Shown here one piece after another: positions 1 to 5,479 of a DNA stretch of 5,523 nt. The translations under genes and the position numbers were made by a program. The stretch is from Lysobacterales bacterium CG02_land_8_20_14_3_00_62_12 (GTDB taxonomy: Bacteria > Pseudomonadota > Gammaproteobacteria > Xanthomonadales > Ahniellaceae), in the NCBI GenBank assembly GCA_002785585.1, contig PEUI01000354.1, positions 1 through 5,523 on the forward strand, in the 5' to 3' direction. How positions within the stretch are numbered: the stretch's first letter is position 1; each line of letters opens with the position of its first letter. A model generated the notes under the pieces. The model made no database searches. It saw only the letters and a program-made list of their open reading frames with translations, and was not told where the DNA came from.

Positions 1-896
1 GTTGTGAGTTGTCGCAGGCGTTCGCACGCCTCGGTGCCAAGGTCACGCTGGTCGGCCGTGCCGCACGGTTGATGCCGCGCGAAGACGCCGATGCGGCGGC
101 GCTGGTCAGCGCCCAATTTTTGCAGGAAGGCATCGACCTGCGCCTCAGCCACCAGGCGTTGCGCTTCGAAAACACCGAGGCCGGCCAGCAATTGGTTTGT
201 CGATTCGATGGCAACGAAGTACGGATTGGCTTTGATCGCGTGCTGATTGCCTTGGGTCGGCAAGCCAATGTCGAGGGTTTCGGTCTACAGGAACTGGGCG
301 TGCGCATCAGCCCGCATGGCACGATCACGGCGGATCGCTGGCTGGCGACCAATTTCCCGAACATTTTTGTCTGCGGCGATGTGACCGGCCCCCACCAGTT
401 CACCCATTTTGCCGCGCATCAAGCCTGGTTCGCTTCGATCAATGCGCTGCTGGCGCCGTTCTGGAGTTTTCCGGTGGACTACCGGGTGATCCCCTGGGCC
501 ACTTTCACCGAGCCCGAAGTCGCCCGCGTCGGCCTCTCGGAAGACGAGGCACGCACGCAAAATATCAGCGTCGAAGTTACCCGCTATGGCATCGACGATC
601 TGGATCGCGCCATTGCCGACGGCAGCGATGTCGGCTTCGTCAAAGTGCTCACCGCACCGGGCAGCGACCGCATCCTCGGCGCCACCATCGTCGGCGCGCA
701 CGCGGGCGATTTGCTCGCTGAGTTTGTGCTGGCGATGAAATACAAAATTGGCCTGAACAAAATTCTTGGCACCATCCACATTTATCCGACCCTGGCCGAA
801 GCCAACAAATACGCCGCCGGCAACTGGAAGCGCGCGCACGCGCCGCAGGCCGCGCTGCGCTGGTCGGAACGATTTTTTCGCTGGCGCCGTGGCTAG
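1..896 (+). CDS. Mercuric-reductase-like FAD-dependent pyridine nucleotide-disulfide oxidoreductase (5' partial)
   Basis: The reading frame is open from base 3 to the TAG at 894-896 and enters from outside the window, so this is the C-terminal ~297 residues only. It begins in the NAD(P)H-binding Rossmann motif (C-E-L-S-Q-A-F-A-R-L-G, the tail of the usual GxIGxE signature). The segment after the second strand carries arginines (GRAARLMPRED), which suggests NADPH preference. Then come ALGRQAN, the second FAD motif NIFVCGDVTG (from about base 360) and a full dimerisation domain (VIPWATFTEPEVARVGLSEDEA onward). The usual catalytic His of lipoamide dehydrogenases is Tyr in HIYPTLAE (777-800), as in MerA, but there is no C-terminal Cys pair as in true MerA. 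The redox-active CxxxxC would lie upstream and cannot be seen. The C-terminal ending WKRAHAP resembles, from memory, proteins where this domain is fused to or sits next to a TVP38/TMEM64 membrane protein. The substrate is unknown. It lies 51 nt before arsM on the same strand, and an internal start at TTG 9 is not believable. Confidence 0.9.
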   Translation, partial: CELSQAFARLGAKVTLVGRAARLMPREDADAAALVSAQFLQEGIDLRLSHQALRFENTEAGQQLVCRFDGNEVRIGFDRVLIALGRQANVEGFGLQELGVRISPHGTITADRWLATNFPNIFVCGDVTGPHQFTHFAAHQAWFASINALLAPFWSFPVDYRVIPWATFTEPEVARVGLSEDEARTQNISVEVTRYGIDDLDRAIADGSDVGFVKVLTAPGSDRILGATIVGAHAGDLLAEFVLAMKYKIGLNKILGTIHIYPTLAEANKYAAGNWKRAHAPQAALRWSERFFRWRRG

Positions 897-936
897 CCTG
901 CAACTTTGGTCACTAAAATATTGTTCAATCTGCTTC

Positions 937-941
937 AAGGA
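937..941 (+). promoter_or_regulatory. Ribosome binding site of arsM
   Basis: AAGGA stands 6 nt before the ATG at 948. It decides the arsM start: the same frame is open further upstream to a TTG at 906, but that codon has no such site and would add 14 residues not expected of the family. Confidence 0.75.
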
Positions 942-947
942 AACCTC

Positions 948-2003
948 ATGCCCTCCGAAATCCTGCCCGCCGACACCCATCAAACCGTTGCCGAGTATTA
1001 CGGCAAAACCCTCACCTCCTCGCGCGACCTGAAGACCAACGCCTGCTGCACGCTGGAATCGGTGCCGCTGCATTTGCGCCCGTTGATCAGCCAGGTCCAC
1101 GAGGAAATTCGTGATCGCTATTACGGCTGTGGCTCGCCGATGCCACCGGCCCTGGCCGATTGCACGGTGCTCGATCTCGGTTGTGGCAGCGGCCGCGATT
1201 GCTACGTGCTGTCGCAACTGGTGGGGCCCAACGGCCAGGTGATCGGCGTCGACATGACCCCGGAACAACTGCAACTCGCGCGCCGCTACCAGTCCTGGCA
1301 CGCCGAGCGTTTTGGTCACGATCACAGCAATGTCAGTTTCAAGGATGGCTTGATCGAAGATCTTTCCAGCGCGGGTATCGCCGATGCCAGCATCGATGTC
1401 GTGGTCTCCAACTGTGTGATCAATCTGTCACCGGAAAAACCGCGCGTGCTGCGGGAGATTTTTCGCGTGCTCAAAGCTGGCGGCGAGCTGTATTTTTCGG
1501 ACGTGTTCGCCGATCGGCGGATTGCCGCCGAGCTGCGTGCCGATCCGGTGCTGTTGGGCGAATGTCTGGGCGGCGCCATGTATTGGGAAGACTTCCGCCG
1601 GCTGATGCAGGAAATCGGCTGCGCCGATGTGCGGGTAGTCAGCGAATCGGCCATTGTCGTCGATGATCCGGCCCTGCAACAAAAGATCGGCCACGTGCGG
1701 TTTCGTTCGGTCACCGTGCGCGCCTTCAAGCTCGATCTGGAAGATCGCTGCGAAGACTTCGGCCAGGTCGCCTGGTATCAGGGCAGCATTGCCGAGCTGC
1801 CGCATGCATTCGATTTGGATGACCACCACCATCTGGAAACCGGCAAACCGATGACCGTCTGCGGCAACACCGCCGACATGCTCGGGCGCACTCGCTACGC
1901 CAGGCATTTTCGCATTGCCGGCGAAAAAACCGTGCATTTCGGTTTGTACGACTGCGCTCCCGGACCGAACGCTGCCGCCGCGACCAGCGGTGCGTGCTGC
2001 TGA
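948..2003 (+). CDS. arsM: Arsenite S-adenosylmethionine methyltransferase ArsM
   Basis: A 351-residue cytosolic enzyme that transfers methyl groups from SAM to As(III), giving methylated arsenicals. The N-terminal part has KTNACC (Cys33/Cys34) and YYGCGSP (Cys61). The SAM-binding motif DLGCGSGRD is at residues 76-84, followed by the acidic strand end GVDM (Asp102). SNCVINLSPEK (Cys156) is a family signature, and GECLGGAMY gives Cys206. The spacings 33-61 (28 residues) and 156-206 (50 residues) equal those of the four arsenic-binding/catalytic cysteines of the algal enzyme (44-72 and 174-224). The C-terminal ArsM domain is intact, with VCGNTADMLGRTRYARHF, and the protein ends in a vicinal Cys pair (GACC). 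Length is normal for the family. The gene is complete, follows the oxidoreductase and is followed after 3 nt by a glycosyltransferase of the arsenosugar type, so its product probably feeds arsenosugar synthesis. No ArsR-type operator is evident in the 51-nt gap before it. Confidence 0.96.
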   Translation: MPSEILPADTHQTVAEYYGKTLTSSRDLKTNACCTLESVPLHLRPLISQVHEEIRDRYYGCGSPMPPALADCTVLDLGCGSGRDCYVLSQLVGPNGQVIGVDMTPEQLQLARRYQSWHAERFGHDHSNVSFKDGLIEDLSSAGIADASIDVVVSNCVINLSPEKPRVLREIFRVLKAGGELYFSDVFADRRIAAELRADPVLLGECLGGAMYWEDFRRLMQEIGCADVRVVSESAIVVDDPALQQKIGHVRFRSVTVRAFKLDLEDRCEDFGQVAWYQGSIAELPHAFDLDDHHHLETGKPMTVCGNTADMLGRTRYARHFRIAGEKTVHFGLYDCAPGPNAAAATSGACC

Positions 2004-2006
2004 ATC

Positions 2007-3455
2007 ATGGCGTCGCTGGCCGAGCTGTCGATCATCATTCCGCTCGGGCCGGGCGAGGCCGATTGGCGGGCTTTGCTCGGCGACCTGACCGAGTTGCCGA
2101 GTAGCGCAGAAGTGATCCTGGTGGCGTGTAATGGGAATACCGCGCCGACCGATTGGGCGGCATGGACGGCGGCACGGTCGGCCCGTGTGCAGTGGATCGA
2201 GTGCCCACGCGGACGCGCGCTGCAACAAAACGCCGGAGCGGCGGCGGCGAACGGCCGCGTGCTGTGGTTTCTGCACGCCGACTCGCGGCTATCGGCAAAG
2301 ACCTGGGCGCCATTGGCCGCAGCGCTCGCCGAATTGCCCGGCCGGCTCGGCTATTTCGATCTGGCGTTCGCCGACGATGGCCCGCGGTGGATGGGGCTCA
2401 ACGCCGTCGGCGCCAATTGGCGCAGTCGTTACCTTGGCTTGCCTTTTGGCGATCAGGGATTGTTTCTGGCGGCGAGCGATTTTGCCGCCCTTGGCGGTTT
2501 TGATCCGGCGGTTGCCTGGGGGGAGGATCATGACCTGGTCTGGCGGGCGCGACGGGCCGGCCTTGGCCAGCGTCGCGTGGCTGTCGCCATCCACACCAGC
2601 GCACGCAAATATCGCGAACACGGCTGGTGGGCGACGACCTTCCGGCACCTGCTGGCGAGCTGGCAACAGGCGCGAAGGTTCGCTGCTGCGAGCCGTGCTC
2701 CGCCGCATCGGGCGGGCTCGGGTGGGTTGGCCATTTTCGTCAAGACGCCCGGCCATTCTGCGCTGAAAACCAGGCTTGCTGCTGGTATTGGTGGCAGCGC
2801 CGCGACTGGCTGGTATCAAGCCGCCGCCGTTGCTGTGATGGAAGTGGCCGAGACCGCCGCGGCCAACGTTGGCCTGCACGTTTACTGGGCGATTGCCGAA
2901 GCGGCGGCGCTCGACGATCCCGCCTGGCGCGGTGCCGCCCGCATCGGTCAGGGCGAGGGCGGCCTCGGCACCCGTATGGCGCGGGTGCATCGGCAATTGC
3001 TCGAGCGCCATGGCTTTGCGTTGTTGATCGGCGCCGACGCCCCGCAACTGGCTGCCGACGAACTGCGGCGCGCGGCGTGCTGGTTGCAATCGCCGTTGCC
3101 GCGTGCGGTGATCGGCCTGGCCACCGATGGCGGCTTCTGGTTATTTGGCAGCAATCGGCCGCTGGCCACAGCGAATTGGGAAGCCGTGACCTACAGTCAG
3201 GCCGACAGCGCGCAACAATTTCGCGCGCAGATGCAAAACTGTGGAGACTGGCTGGAGCTCGGTGTTCTGGGCGATGTCGATACGGCGGCCGACTGGCCGC
3301 CATGCCAGCAAGCGCTGCGTCAATTGGCCGCGCCGACACCGGCGCAGCAGCGATTGCTGAGTTTTATGGAGCAACTTGACGACGCCGCGTGGCGAGACCC
3401 GGCGGCGCCGGTCAGCGCCGTCGACTGCCAAGCGTCGGCGAGGCCATTCGCGTGA
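2007..3455 (+). CDS. Fused two-domain glycosyltransferase (TIGR04283-like GT2 + TIGR04282/DUF2064-like)
   Basis: A 482-residue soluble protein with two GT-A type domains. The N-terminal domain (about 1-225) has the start SIIIPL, RGRALQQNAGA (69-79), FLHADSRL (88-95, DxD-like HAD), LPFGDQGLF (145-153) and GEDHDL (172-177). This matches the rSAM/arsenosugar-associated family-2 glycosyltransferases. After a short basic/Ala-rich linker, the C-terminal domain (about 239-445) shows LAIFVKTPGHSALKTRLA (241-258), GQGEGGLGTRM (314-324), IGADAPQL (341-348) and ATDGGFWLFG (372-381), the DUF2064 pattern. In many genomes these are two separate genes near arsM and arsS. A role in adding sugar to methylated arsenic is inferred from family and neighbours; donor and acceptor are not visible. 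The ATG at 2007 is 3 nt after the arsM stop without a clear Shine-Dalgarno, so translation is probably coupled. The usual DGGS-type motif after the second strand is replaced by ACNGNTAPTD (40-49). Confidence 0.9.
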   Translation: MASLAELSIIIPLGPGEADWRALLGDLTELPSSAEVILVACNGNTAPTDWAAWTAARSARVQWIECPRGRALQQNAGAAAANGRVLWFLHADSRLSAKTWAPLAAALAELPGRLGYFDLAFADDGPRWMGLNAVGANWRSRYLGLPFGDQGLFLAASDFAALGGFDPAVAWGEDHDLVWRARRAGLGQRRVAVAIHTSARKYREHGWWATTFRHLLASWQQARRFAAASRAPPHRAGSGGLAIFVKTPGHSALKTRLAAGIGGSAATGWYQAAAVAVMEVAETAAANVGLHVYWAIAEAAALDDPAWRGAARIGQGEGGLGTRMARVHRQLLERHGFALLIGADAPQLAADELRRAACWLQSPLPRAVIGLATDGGFWLFGSNRPLATANWEAVTYSQADSAQQFRAQMQNCGDWLELGVLGDVDTAADWPPCQQALRQLAAPTPAQQRLLSFMEQLDDAAWRDPAAPVSAVDCQASARPFA

Positions 3456-4267
3456 TGTCGGCGGCCTTGCTCCAGCATGAAGCCTGGTTTCGGCTCTCGG
3501 TATTTGTCGGCGGACTACTGTTGCTGGCGTTGCTCGAACGCCTAATCCCACGCCGTCGGCGGTTGCCGTATTGGCCGCGCTGGGCGCACAACCTGGCGCT
3601 CAGTGCGGTCTCCACGCTGGCGTTGCGGCTGGCGATTCCACTCGCCGCATCGGCGTTTGCAGCGATCATCGCCGCGCTCGGCATCGGCCTGTTCAATCGG
3701 TTGTCGTGGCCGTTCTGGATCGAAGCGCTGATCAGCATTGCCGCGCTGGATGCCGCCATCTACGGCCAGCATCGGCTGATGCATCGCTACGCCTGGTTGT
3801 GGCGCCTGCATCGCGTGCACCACAGCGACACCGGCTTTGATGTCAGCCTGGCGGTGCGCTTCCATCCGTTCGAAATGGTGTTGTCGATGGTCTACAAACT
3901 CGCCGTCATCGCCGCGCTCGGCGCCGCGCCGGTGGTGGTCGCCGTCTACGAATCGCTGCTGCTGGCGTTTGCGCTGTGGACCCACGGCAACATCGCCCTG
4001 CCGGCGGGCATCGACCAGGCGCTGCGCCGATGCCTGGTCACCCCGGAAATGCACCGCATCCATCACTCGGTAGTGCGCGCCGAAACCGATTCCAACTACG
4101 GTAACATCCTGTCGCTATGGGATCGCCTGTTTGGCAGCTACGTCAACCAGGCAAAGGGCGCGCCCGCCGACATGCTGATCGGCCTGGACCAATTTCGCCC
4201 ACCGGCCGAACAACGCCTCACCGCCTTGCTCGCGCAACCGTTCCGCCGCGCGCCGGATCGAAGCTGA
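3455..4267 (+). CDS. Sterol desaturase / fatty acid hydroxylase family membrane protein
   Basis: A 270-residue integral membrane protein with the histidine clusters of the di-iron fatty acid hydroxylase superfamily: HRLMH (106-110), HRVHH (119-123), a single His at THGN (177) and HRIHH (200-204). Hydrophobic spans lie at about 13-29, 47-80, 88-104 and 147-175, and the His boxes would face the cytosol. Such enzymes use O2 and a bound di-iron centre to hydroxylate or desaturate lipid acyl, alkyl or sterol substrates; the substrate here cannot be read from sequence. The ATG at 3455 overlaps the TGA of the preceding glycosyltransferase by 1 nt (TGATG), so it belongs to the same transcript. A GTG directly before (3452) or at 3389 is possible but would extend the overlap without adding family-like sequence. 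All metal-ligand clusters are present, so it is probably active. Its place in an arsenosugar-type operon hints at, but does not prove, a lipid or arsenolipid role. Confidence 0.9.
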   Translation: MSAALLQHEAWFRLSVFVGGLLLLALLERLIPRRRRLPYWPRWAHNLALSAVSTLALRLAIPLAASAFAAIIAALGIGLFNRLSWPFWIEALISIAALDAAIYGQHRLMHRYAWLWRLHRVHHSDTGFDVSLAVRFHPFEMVLSMVYKLAVIAALGAAPVVVAVYESLLLAFALWTHGNIALPAGIDQALRRCLVTPEMHRIHHSVVRAETDSNYGNILSLWDRLFGSYVNQAKGAPADMLIGLDQFRPPAEQRLTALLAQPFRRAPDRS

Positions 4268-4368
4268 TTTTCCGGCACCGCCAACCAGGTTTCATCGGCA
4301 GCTGTCGGCCACCCCAACCGGCCCATCGTCCAATGCACAGGCTGGTGCGCATCGGTGGGTGGTGAGGC

Positions 4369-4412
4369 GCAGCCGGTTGTCAACGGCGGCTGCCGGTCAC
4401 CCCAACACCGGC
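4369..4412. repeat. Double hairpin in long repeat unit A
   Basis: GCAGCCG (4369-4375) can pair with CGGCTGC (4387-4393) around an 11-nt loop that itself holds the near-palindrome GTTGTCAAC. Overlapping it, GCCGGT (4392-4397) can pair with ACCGGC (4407-4412) around CACCCCAAC. The second hairpin is kept exactly in unit C (4561-4566 with 4576-4581), while the first is partly eroded there. Confidence 0.6.
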
Positions 4413-4448
4413 TGCCAGTCACCCCGATAAATCCATCATCCAACATAG

Positions 4449-4478
4449 GTTGGTGGTGAGGCGTAGCCGAACCCCAAC
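4449..4478. repeat. Hairpin of short repeat unit B
   Basis: GTTGG-T-GGT (4449-4457) pairs with ACCCCAAC (4471-4478) with one bulged T. After a GA/GA internal step, GGC (4460-4462) pairs with GCC (4466-4468) around the triloop GTA. The form resembles the short dispersed palindromes common between proteobacterial genes. There is no T tract, so it is not a standard intrinsic terminator. Confidence 0.6.
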
Positions 4479-4619
4479 ACCGGGTGCCGGTCACCCCGAC
4501 AAATCCATCATCCAGCATAGGTTGGTGGTGTGTAGGCGCAGCCGGTTGTCAACGGCGCATGCCGGTCACCCCAACACCGGCAGCCGGTCACACCAACAAA
4601 TCCATCATCCACCGCATAG

Positions 4620-4649
4620 GTTGGTGGTGAGGCGCAGCCGAACCCCAAC
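4620..4649. repeat. Hairpin of short repeat unit D
   Basis: The same structure as in unit B: GTTGG-T-GGT (4620-4628) with ACCCCAAC (4642-4649), the GA/GA step, and GGC (4631-4633) with GCC (4637-4639). The only difference is the triloop, GCA instead of GTA. The repeat ends shortly after this hairpin. Confidence 0.6.
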
Positions 4650-4701
4650 ATCAGGATTGCGGTGGTCATGATCGTCAGCGGTGCTTTCGGCTTGCGAGAT
4701 G

Positions 4702-4727
4702 TTGGGCAGCGCTGCGCTTAAGCCCAA
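4702..4727. repeat. Palindromic element, TTGGGC ... GCCCAA
   Basis: TTGGGC (4702-4707) pairs with GCCCAA (4722-4727) around AGCGCTGCGCTTAA, which itself holds AGCGC-T-GCGCT. It looks like a degraded copy of the GTTGGGYTTCGCTGCGCT...CCCAAC palindromes scattered in many proteobacterial genomes, a resemblance made from memory. The stretch 4656-4701 before it shows nothing recognisable. No T run follows, so it is a poor intrinsic terminator. Confidence 0.5.
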
Positions 4728-4766
4728 GTGATCGCGCTGGGTAAGCGCCGCCAAAGTCAGATTCCG

Positions 4767-4796
4767 TTGACGCGCTCGCGCCCAGTGAGTCAGAAT
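4767..4796 (+). promoter_or_regulatory. Possible sigma-70 promoter of the toxin-antitoxin operon
   Basis: TTGACG (4767-4772) is a good -35 match. After 18 nt, CAGAAT (4791-4796) is a weak -10 (4 of 6). The -10 lies inside the TGAGTC half-site cluster, as expected for a promoter repressed by its own antitoxin. In GC-rich DNA such matches also arise by chance. Confidence 0.4.
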
Positions 4797-4831
4797 GAGT
4801 CGCCCGACTCATCGGAGATGGCTATGACTCA
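4786..4831. promoter_or_regulatory. Candidate antitoxin operator: four phased TGAGTC/GACTCA half-sites
   Basis: Half-sites are TGAGTC at 4786-4791 and 4796-4801, and GACTCA at 4806-4811 and 4826-4831. All are offset by multiples of 10 bp. The middle pair forms a perfect palindrome, ATGAGTCGCCCGACTCAT (4795-4812), that ends 2 nt before the Shine-Dalgarno. The last half-site lies inside the first codons of the antitoxin. Ribbon-helix-helix antitoxins typically bind such short half-sites as arrays of dimers, so autorepression of the operon is a natural reading. Binding itself is inferred. Confidence 0.75.
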
Positions 4832-5090
4832 GCTCACGCTGCGCGGTTTTGATTCGGAACTGGAGAAGCACCTTCGCGAACTGGCACGACGCAATGCGAC
4901 ATCGCTCAACAAGGCGGCGCTGCAACTTATGCGACGCGGCGCCGGACTGGAGCGTGATGTTTCGCCGTCGCGGCCGATTGGTGACGACGCGCTCAATCGG
5001 TTTGCCGGGCGCATGAGCGTGGGCGATGTGAAGGCGACCGACAAAGCCGTTGCCGACATGCGTAAAGCAGATCTCGATCTGCAACCGTGA
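4824..5090 (+). CDS. vapB: Antitoxin of a PIN-toxin pair, ribbon-helix-helix/Arc type
   Basis: An 88-residue protein. The N-terminal part (TQLTLRGF, then helices at about 10-22 and 27-40, with SLNKAALQLMRRG) fits a ribbon-helix-helix/Arc-like DNA-binding fold: the strand from residue 2 would enter the major groove and the protein would dimerise. The C-terminal part (LNRFAGRMSVGDVKATDKAVADMRKAD) resembles the toxin-wrapping tail of VapB-type antitoxins (usual form: AG-W-S-x-x-x-A-x-x-F-x-x-A-x-x-x-x-R-x-x-D). It should neutralise the toxin encoded directly after it, which it overlaps by 4 nt, and repress the operon. The ATG at 4824 is preferred because GGAG (4814-4817) lies 6 nt upstream. The ATG at 4818 directly abuts that site, and a GTG at 4728 would run through the promoter and operator. 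The exact antitoxin subfamily name is uncertain. Confidence 0.85.
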   Translation: MTQLTLRGFDSELEKHLRELARRNATSLNKAALQLMRRGAGLERDVSPSRPIGDDALNRFAGRMSVGDVKATDKAVADMRKADLDLQP

Positions 5091-5479
5091 TTGCCCTGCT
5101 CGATACCAACGCCTACACCGCCCTGGTTCGCGGCGAACGAGGAATCCGGCTTCGGCTCGGACGGATCGAACGCCTATTGATGTCGGCAATCGTCGTCGGA
5201 GAACTCGAATACGGGTTCCGCCATGGCAATCGGTATGCCGAAAACCGGGCAACCCTCGACGAATTTCTTGCCGAGCCTTACGTGGATTTTCTGCCGATCA
5301 CGCGGGCCACGACGCACCGCTACGGGGCGTTGTCTGCGGAACTGCGGCGCCTGGGCCGGAAAATCCCGACCAACGACACTTGGATCGCTAGTCACGCCCT
5401 TGAACACAACGCAGAACTATGGACGCGCGACGCGCACTTCGCCGAAGTGGGCGGACTGCGGACCGCGGAATGGAAATAA
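5087..5479 (+). CDS. vapC: PIN-domain ribonuclease toxin, VapC-like
   Basis: A 130-residue protein of normal PIN length. It carries the acidic metal-binding set: Asp6 in LLDTN, Glu39 in VVGELEYG, Asp97 in TNDTWIA and Asp115 in WTRDAHF. These would bind Mg2+/Mn2+ for endoribonuclease action, in the VapC family typically on tRNA or rRNA; the target cannot be read from sequence. The start is GTG 5087, giving the 4-nt overlap GTGA with the antitoxin stop, and there is no own Shine-Dalgarno, so translation is coupled and the toxin made after the antitoxin. All catalytic residues are present, so it looks intact. It ends with TAA at 5477-5479, and a hairpin follows at once. Confidence 0.93.
   Translation: MIALLDTNAYTALVRGERGIRLRLGRIERLLMSAIVVGELEYGFRHGNRYAENRATLDEFLAEPYVDFLPITRATTHRYGALSAELRRLGRKIPTNDTWIASHALEHNAELWTRDAHFAEVGGLRTAEWK

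Larger units (their letters stand above)
4298..4655. repeat. Degenerate tandem array of alternating long and short hairpin units
   Basis: Begins about 30 nt after the hydroxylase stop and fills most of the gap before the toxin-antitoxin genes. Four recognisable units start with GGTKGGTGGTG at 4354, 4448, 4520 and 4619. A more decayed copy precedes them (about 4298-4353, GGCAGCTGTCGGCCACCCCA...). Units A and C are long (94 and 99 bp), B is short (72 bp) and D is a short unit broken off after about 37 bp, so the order is long-short-long-short. A shared box AAATCCATCATCCA occurs at 4429-4442, 4501-4514 and 4598-4611. The phrase GCCGGTCACCCC recurs at 4392, 4486 and 4561. No open frame in it looks like a gene on either strand. 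Confidence 0.9.

Noticed and set aside
1..896. Calling the first gene mercuric reductase (merA)
   Set aside because: The C-terminal Cys pair of MerA is missing, there are no other mer genes, and the active-site region is outside the window.
914..919. TAAAAT as a -10 box for a private arsM promoter in the AT-rich 51-nt gap
   Set aside because: There is no acceptable -35 at 16-18 nt upstream and no extended -10. The small ATTG-TT-CAAT inverted repeat (920-929 region) is too short to call an ArsR operator.
285..1325. Long minus-strand open frame (346 codons) opposite the oxidoreductase and arsM
   Set aside because: It is antisense to two genes with clear family motifs, shows no recognisable domain, and is a usual by-product of GC-rich codon use. 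The same holds for the minus-strand frame at 1428-2276.
2131..2766. Plus-strand open frame in another phase inside the glycosyltransferase gene
   Set aside because: The translation is Arg/Pro-rich low-complexity sequence without motifs, and the overlapping frame carries conserved glycosyltransferase motifs throughout.
4138..4518. Minus-strand open frame encoding repeated MLDDGF-x-GVTG-x-RCWG peptides
   Set aside because: The peptide repeat simply mirrors the DNA repeat array, helped by the 72-bp unit being a multiple of three. The frame also runs into the hydroxylase gene, with no start signal or known family.
4298..4655. CRISPR array
   Set aside because: Repeat-like phrases recur, but the stretches between them are also related to one another, unit lengths are uneven and the units form a long-short alternation. 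There are no unique spacers or cas genes.
4728..4823. N-terminal extension of the antitoxin from GTG 4728
   Set aside because: It would translate the probable promoter and operator into non-conserved sequence, whereas ATG 4824 has a well-spaced GGAG and begins exactly at the expected DNA-binding strand.
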